Part shown: positions 14,471 to 19,358 of the stretch, in pieces
Layout of the letters: each line of letters starts with the position of its first letter
Numbering within the stretch: position 1 is the stretch's first letter
Source of the DNA: an uncultured Clostridia bacterium
GTDB lineage: Bacteria; Bacillota; Clostridia; Oscillospirales; Acutalibacteraceae
Length of the DNA stretch: 19,358 nucleotides
Assembly: GCA_945875045.1 (NCBI GenBank)
Contig: CAMCIX010000001.1
Span: forward strand, 1 to 19,358
Direction of reading: 5' to 3'
The notes under the pieces: model-generated
What the model was told of the DNA's origin: nothing
Databases searched by the model: none
What the model saw: only the letters and a program-made list of their open reading frames with translations
Program-made: the position numbers and the translations under genes

Positions 14471-14511
14471 ATTATACACGACTCAAAGCCGGGCACTTCA
14501 AATCGTGTATA
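14471..14511 (-). promoter_or_regulatory. Promoter and inverted repeat of the recombinase gene
   Basis: On the minus strand, TTGAAG (14496-14501) and a perfect TATAAT (14471-14476) are separated by 19 bases. Perfect 9-bp arms TATACACGA (14473-14481) and TCGTGTATA (14503-14511) flank the -35 box and overlap the -10 box. Resolvases often repress their own gene from recombination sites in this position, so the repeat may be a res-type subsite or an operator. Confidence 0.5.
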
Positions 14512-14590
14512 GAATGTAGGGATATAAATTTTATTTTTCAAGAAAACTTAATGGGATACAAAACTGCCGTCCAAACAAACAGCCTCTATC

Positions 14591-17500
14591 TTAGAAATAG
14601 CCTTTTAGCTCTCTAGCTCTTTCAAATCTGGACTCGCATTTATAGCGATCGCTGATTTCTTTTACAACACGCGCAGTTTTTGGATATAACAACTGCAATT
14701 TTCGAGCGTATTCATTGTAAGTAGCGGCAAACTGTTCTTCTTCATCACCGCCGGTAATAGTATGAACCCCTCGCTGATTAAATACGCCCATGCATATATG
14801 TGTATTAATTGTTTCTGATGTGTTCTTTTCAAGAAAATCTCGTACACATTTATGTGGCCAAACGCCGTCCTCATCAAAAGGTGAATATGATAGGATTCTA
14901 CCAATCTGTATGTCACATGCGGTCACATATTTCAATTCTTTTGCAAGCTCAAGAACAGACAGTATCCAAGAATTGAATTCGTCAGCATTGACGATTTTAT
15001 CTGTTTGTCCCGGAAGTCTTTTTATCTTGTCCAAAGCTTTATATGCCAAATTTGCGATATACTCGTTATTATCTGTCGTTTCTTCTCCGATATCATCATC
15101 TTTCTTGAAACAACAAGAGACCAACTCAACGAAAACAGGGGGATTACTTAGAGCATTTTTTACCAAGCATTCTGGCTCAAAATCCATACCAAATTTATTC
15201 ATATAAGCCAATTCAAGTTGTGAGACTCTCATTAGTTCTGGCGACGGGCTCTTATAAATCTTCTCAAACAAATTTTCAATAAAGTGACCATCTATGTTAT
15301 TTAGATTTAAACCATTCCTTTCAGTATTCGGATGGTAATCTAAAGCTGCTTGCAATGTCTCTAAAATCAAGTCGACATATAAATCATCGGAAAAATAAAG
15401 TTCTCTTATAACAGAATAGGGTCGACAGGATTTTAATAAAGAGTTAATACAATCACGTGCAAAAGTTTGGTCGTAATACATTATCCCCCAAGTCTTTGCA
15501 CATTGCCAAAACTCATCTTTTATATCCTCTTGGAAGGAATTTATAAATTGTATGACATCAGGGGTGATCGGTAGTTGACTAACTATCCATTTGATATCAT
15601 CGTTTGAAAGTCCTTCAAGTTTATCAGCAAAAAACGCAATACCTTTTGCGTAATATATAGAATTTATAAGTCTTTCTGCAAATTCAGGGAAAACCAAATG
15701 AGCCTTAATAATGAAATCAACATTGATGCATGCAAAATACTTTGATTCAATTAACGCATCAATCAAAAATTTTAGTTCTGCAACATTTTGAGCAAGAAGT
15801 AAAACTGAATCAAGTTCAAATTTATCTAAAGTCTCCTCTAACGCTTCCGTTCGCAACTTTTGTAAAGTTTCTTTTTCTTTGTTATAGTCATAATCACCAG
15901 CACGGAAAACCTCCGGATTAAACCCATAAAAATTATACGAATAATAGTGTGCATATCTTAACGGCGAATTTGGAAGCAACGAATTATATATTTTTTCCAT
16001 TTCATTGATAAGATTCTCGTTATCAGTATCGCCTTCATCAAGGAATTTCCGTTCTCTACCTATACTGGTTGCCATATTTGTGCACAATTTCAATCTATCA
16101 GAGTCAGATAATAATAATCCTCTATTAACAATGTCAACTCCAAGTTCCTTAAAGATATTATAAAAAACTGAAAAATGCTTGATTATTATCCTCCAATCTT
16201 CATAATTAGAACAGATGGTTTGAACAAATTTATTAGCTATACATTTAACCGAATTCCAATATTGAATATTTGTGATTTTTTGATTGTAGTATTCAACATA
16301 TCTCCAAGTAAATTCAGCTAATTTTGTTGTCGTAGTCATGCCGTTTGGTAGCAACTTTTTAACTAATTTACGCCCAACTGTGTGATGCTTATCTATTATA
16401 TTTGAAAGAAGAACATCACGTTCGTCAACAGATAAAGCTCCTTGCGGATGCCAAAGACAGAAAATTTTAAGCAAAGAATCCATAGGACAATTAGAGATTT
16501 TGTATTCAAAATTTTTCTCGTCAAGAACAACTAATAAATTGATCGCTCTAACACAATATTCTTTTATCCAAACAAGTTTTTCAAGTGCCCAAAGAATATG
16601 CGTATAAAAAGTTCTGCCGAAGAACGGATCGCCTGATGACTCAAAAAGACTCCAGAAGTTATCAGAATCTTGCGCAACATTAGACTCTATAATATTTAAT
16701 ATTGTCTCGGGGGTTGCTTCAACAAAGTCTGCAATGTGGGGAATTAAAGTGCGCCATTGATTTATATTTTTTAACCCATTATAAATATCGAGAACCAGAT
16801 TACTGCACTCTCTTGTACAACTGGCCGTAAAATTAAAGAAGTTTTCTTTTTCATCTAACTCAATTAACTTCGTCATTGAAATAATGAGTCCTTTTTTTAG
16901 GCGCTCTGAAAATTTGGATTTCTTACCATAAATGCTAGCCGCGTTCCATTTTTCTTCAGGAAGCTCATATCTTGGGTCAACTTCGGCAAAAACATAATTA
17001 ATACATTTCTTATAGTTTTCAAAGAAATCCTTATTAATATGATGTGCTAAAACATCCCACAACTCGTTAACGGATATACAAGCAAAAGAATGATCCAATC
17101 GAAAAATAGGCATATTATCCCCTTGAGTATAATCGGAAATAGTTGAAATATAATCATTGTATCTCTGGCCCGAAAGAATTTCCAAAGCAATTTTGTCGCC
17201 CTCTAGATTTTCTTCCCAAGCGTTTGCAAATAGTGCCGGAATAAGATTGCTTATTTCAGTATCAGAAGCCCACGAGGGTAATTTGAATTGTATATCGTTT
17301 GTTATTTTTCTGAGTAGAGGTAAAAAACGACACTTTACATCACCAGCAATTTTACTTGCTTCATTAGTATCATAACCAAGTTTTTCAAGCGCCTCGGTAA
17401 ATACTTTTCTCCTTCGCGGTTCAACCTTACTTTTAGGTGAATTTTTATATAACAAATCAATAGGACCATTGTTTTCAGTTGGGAAAATCAAAAAATTATG

Positions 17501-18358
17501 ATTGATGGCTGGTATTGATTCTTTTTTGAATGCGGGTATTATAATTGCGTTTTTATAATTCCTACAAATATTATTTAATCCTTCCGAGGATAAAGCGACT
17601 ACCGCTTTCGATAATAATCGTTGTCTTTCTAGATTTGTATCTTTCAACAAATCTGCGGTCAAGGTTAGGATTGCTTCTATTTTTGATTCGGCAGACAAAA
17701 TAATTTGAGAGCAACCGCCGTTCACCTTTTGAATTATTTCGTCAGCTATCGATTTATCTCGTCCATAGCAAAAGAATTCTGATGTTAATTTAGGCTCTGT
17801 TTTATCGATAACATAATCCCAATAATCTTGTAAGGACATAATATCATCAAACTGCTTTTCAATAATTTTTGAAAACCACGCCGCAACAGAGGGGCACTCA
17901 CTAAGCCACATTTCGAGATTATTGGCATCAAAAATGCGCACGCCTTTCCAAACGCCGTCTTCCTGTTTTGCTTTAGTAAATTCAGTGATGCCTTCTCTAT
18001 AACTCCATATTCTACTTGTAACAAAACAAAAGGTCGTCTCGCTTGTGTCAATGCCATTAGGATTATCGCTTCTTTTTTTGTAATCGTCATTGAACTTTGA
18101 TTTGATATCTTCATTTGTTCCAAATTCCCAAACTGAAATCCCATTTGGGTAGAAAGAATAAGTATCTGTCGTTACCAGATAACCATCATATCCCGCATAC
18201 TGAACCGCTTTCTCAAAAGGAAAGTGATGGTCTTCTATTGTTTTTGAAGAAGCTAAAATCAACTTCCATATCAATTTAGGTAGTAATTCCTGTGCTCTTC
18301 GTGGCTCCTTATAAGTCCAATTATCTATATCTGAAGCCTTAATAGATAAAACTTTCAC
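14591..18358 (-). CDS. Giant nuclease-like protein with degenerate ATPase segment; candidate defence protein
   Basis: The frame has 1255 residues. The only usable start is GTG 18358, since no Met occurs before residue 150; AAAAGGA lies 12 bases upstream. The N-terminus (about 45-165) resembles a PD-(D/E)XK-type fold: FEKAVQYAGYDGYLV with Asp58, then GISVWEFGTNEDIKSKFNDD with Glu78, then TTFCFVTSRIW, WKGVRIFDANNLEMWL and PSVAAWFSKII. Residues 195-300 begin like an NTPase (FFCYGRDKSIADEIIQKVNG) but lack the GKS/T of a P-loop (IILSAESKIEAIL). The rest is a long helical, repeat-like body reminiscent of STAND-type sensor regions. No signal peptide or membrane helix. It follows an AAA/DUF4143 ATPase gene by 32 bases. 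I recognise the N-terminal pattern from large uncharacterised bacterial proteins, not a named family. Confidence 0.8.
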   Translation of the reverse strand: MKVLSIKASDIDNWTYKEPRRAQELLPKLIWKLILASSKTIEDHHFPFEKAVQYAGYDGYLVTTDTYSFYPNGISVWEFGTNEDIKSKFNDDYKKRSDNPNGIDTSETTFCFVTSRIWSYREGITEFTKAKQEDGVWKGVRIFDANNLEMWLSECPSVAAWFSKIIEKQFDDIMSLQDYWDYVIDKTEPKLTSEFFCYGRDKSIADEIIQKVNGGCSQIILSAESKIEAILTLTADLLKDTNLERQRLLSKAVVALSSEGLNNICRNYKNAIIIPAFKKESIPAINHNFLIFPTENNGPIDLLYKNSPKSKVEPRRRKVFTEALEKLGYDTNEASKIAGDVKCRFLPLLRKITNDIQFKLPSWASDTEISNLIPALFANAWEENLEGDKIALEILSGQRYNDYISTISDYTQGDNMPIFRLDHSFACISVNELWDVLAHHINKDFFENYKKCINYVFAEVDPRYELPEEKWNAASIYGKKSKFSERLKKGLIISMTKLIELDEKENFFNFTASCTRECSNLVLDIYNGLKNINQWRTLIPHIADFVEATPETILNIIESNVAQDSDNFWSLFESSGDPFFGRTFYTHILWALEKLVWIKEYCVRAINLLVVLDEKNFEYKISNCPMDSLLKIFCLWHPQGALSVDERDVLLSNIIDKHHTVGRKLVKKLLPNGMTTTTKLAEFTWRYVEYYNQKITNIQYWNSVKCIANKFVQTICSNYEDWRIIIKHFSVFYNIFKELGVDIVNRGLLLSDSDRLKLCTNMATSIGRERKFLDEGDTDNENLINEMEKIYNSLLPNSPLRYAHYYSYNFYGFNPEVFRAGDYDYNKEKETLQKLRTEALEETLDKFELDSVLLLAQNVAELKFLIDALIESKYFACINVDFIIKAHLVFPEFAERLINSIYYAKGIAFFADKLEGLSNDDIKWIVSQLPITPDVIQFINSFQEDIKDEFWQCAKTWGIMYYDQTFARDCINSLLKSCRPYSVIRELYFSDDLYVDLILETLQAALDYHPNTERNGLNLNNIDGHFIENLFEKIYKSPSPELMRVSQLELAYMNKFGMDFEPECLVKNALSNPPVFVELVSCCFKKDDDIGEETTDNNEYIANLAYKALDKIKRLPGQTDKIVNADEFNSWILSVLELAKELKYVTACDIQIGRILSYSPFDEDGVWPHKCVRDFLEKNTSETINTHICMGVFNQRGVHTITGGDEEEQFAATYNEYARKLQLLYPKTARVVKEISDRYKCESRFERARELKGYF

Positions 18359-18390
18359 CTACAATTCACATCCTTTTAGATCAACTATAT

Positions 18391-19358
18391 TTATTTTAAA
18401 TACCTTTTCAACAGGAATGTACAATAATACGGAAAAGTATAAATATTATTTTCGAATCCAATATTTCCTGCACAGAATTTAATTCCGTAAGATATATCGG
18501 AATATTTATCGCTTTTTATAAGTTGAGTCAGCGATTTTGCCTTGCTGTTTTTTGCTTTTACCTCTATAGGTATTAAGTTTTCGGCAGTTCGAACAAAGAA
18601 ATCTTCCTCAAGAGTAGAATCATCCCGTTTGAAATAATAAAGCTGATAACCTGCTTTTACAAGTGCTTCTCCAACAATGCTTTCGTATAATGCGCCTTTG
18701 TACACAGATAGGTTTTTATTTGCTCTCAAATCCTCTTGTGCCTCATCATCAAGGAGTGCCACAAAAAGTCCGGTATCGCAAAAATACATCTTAAATTTGT
18801 TAATATCATAGTTGCCTTTGAGAGGAAGTTCAGCATTATTAAGGCAATAGCACATATGCACCATACCTGCATCTTGGAGCCATTCAATACATCCACGATA
18901 ATCTTTGAAACGTGCGCCTTTTTCCACTTTGGATAACTGGAATTTCTTATTTTCTTTTGCAAGTTGTACAGGGATACTGTTAAACACATTGATAATACGG
19001 GTTTGATCCATACCCTCGGCATATTTACGAATATCTTCCTTGTAGTCTGCAAGTAATTGTCGCTGAATATCAAGTGTTCCTTCAAATGTTTTATTCTTAA
19101 TAAACTCACGCACCACGGCCGGCATACCGCCGAGAATGCAGTAATCCAAAAAATGAGATGAAAATACAGAATGCTCAAGCTCAGAAAAAGGTTTCAACTC
19201 TTTCATATGGGTAAGCATATTTTCTACTACATCAGATGTGTATCCTTTTGCCCAAAGAAATTCCTCAAAATCAAGAGAATACATATTATAGTCAATTTTA
19301 TAACCGACACTGTTGCTTTCAATTTTTTTGTAGTTAATACCTAAAAGCTGTCTCTTAT
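18391..19358 (-). CDS. AAA_14/DUF4143 ATP-binding protein (5' end beyond window)
   Basis: The frame continues through the window edge. The visible 321 residues begin KRQLLGINYKKIESNSVGYK, which in this family follows the P-loop ATPase core (the GSLLG segment). The start is therefore outside, and ATG 19284 is internal. After YNMYSLDFEEFLWAKGY come the lid helices and the DUF4143 domain (FSSHFLDYCILGGMPAVVREF ... YFCDTGLFVALL ... YKGALYESIVGEAL). Its end is nuclease-fold-like: LEEDFFVRTAENLIPIEVKA, with an E-x-K pair. Members are widespread, often mobile and functionally obscure; some sit in defence or toxin-antitoxin settings. It is probably co-transcribed with the giant protein. Confidence 0.88.
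   Translation of the reverse strand, partial: KRQLLGINYKKIESNSVGYKIDYNMYSLDFEEFLWAKGYTSDVVENMLTHMKELKPFSELEHSVFSSHFLDYCILGGMPAVVREFIKNKTFEGTLDIQRQLLADYKEDIRKYAEGMDQTRIINVFNSIPVQLAKENKKFQLSKVEKGARFKDYRGCIEWLQDAGMVHMCYCLNNAELPLKGNYDINKFKMYFCDTGLFVALLDDEAQEDLRANKNLSVYKGALYESIVGEALVKAGYQLYYFKRDDSTLEEDFFVRTAENLIPIEVKAKNSKAKSLTQLIKSDKYSDISYGIKFCAGNIGFENNIYTFPYYCTFLLKRYLK

Overview
The window looks like accessory DNA from a low-to-mid GC Gram-positive gut-type Clostridia (Firmicutes). The pointers are strong AAAGGAG-type ribosome binding sites before nearly every gene, intrinsic terminators, and a clostridial-style integrative mobilizable element (IME) gene set. No rRNA, tRNA, CRISPR array or insertion sequence is visible. 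Species cannot be named from the sequence.

Layout. (1) 1-856, plus strand: the 3' end of an unknown gene and a two-helix membrane protein. (2) 865-9760: the mobile-element module. Leftward runs a compact operon: RepA-like AAA ATPase (6472-5453), a structured non-coding interval likely to hold oriT (5198-5452), MobC-like accessory protein, MOBP-type relaxase with a second mobilization gene nested in another frame, excisionase, tyrosine integrase, a double-HTH protein and a small protein. A hairpin plus T-run lies between the ATPase gene and its upstream region, so the operon may be controlled by attenuation. Divergently, from a near-consensus promoter at 6626-6654, run a zinc-ribbon DUF6076-like protein and a sigma-70-like protein that could be the element's own transcriptional switch. 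A DUF6809-like gene closes the module; its ribosome binding site is buried in a perfect 13-bp inverted repeat. (3) 9828-10173: remnant of a type I restriction methylase gene (hsdM) with a large internal deletion. (4) 10245-13737: a leftward AT-rich cassette encoding two PlsC-like acyltransferases, a GNAT acetyltransferase between them, and a four-helix membrane protein, with a promoter and operator-like palindrome upstream. (5) 13840-14511: a serine recombinase whose reading frame is cut by an amber codon just before its DNA-binding domain. (6) 14591-19358: a 1255-residue protein with a nuclease-like N-terminus and a degenerate ATPase-like segment, preceded by an AAA/DUF4143 ATPase gene that runs off the window.

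How it fits together. The relaxase, MobC, nested coiled-coil/membrane protein, integrase and excisionase can excise the element, nick it at oriT and transfer it using a helper conjugation system; no type IV secretion genes are in the window. The sigma-like protein, zinc protein, attenuator-like hairpin and sequestered RBS suggest tight control. The region to the right (hsdM scrap, recombinase, acyltransferase cassette, giant nuclease-like protein, AAA ATPase) reads like an accessory or defence island. The best candidates for something undescribed are the 1255-residue protein and the PlsC-GNAT-PlsC-membrane protein cassette.
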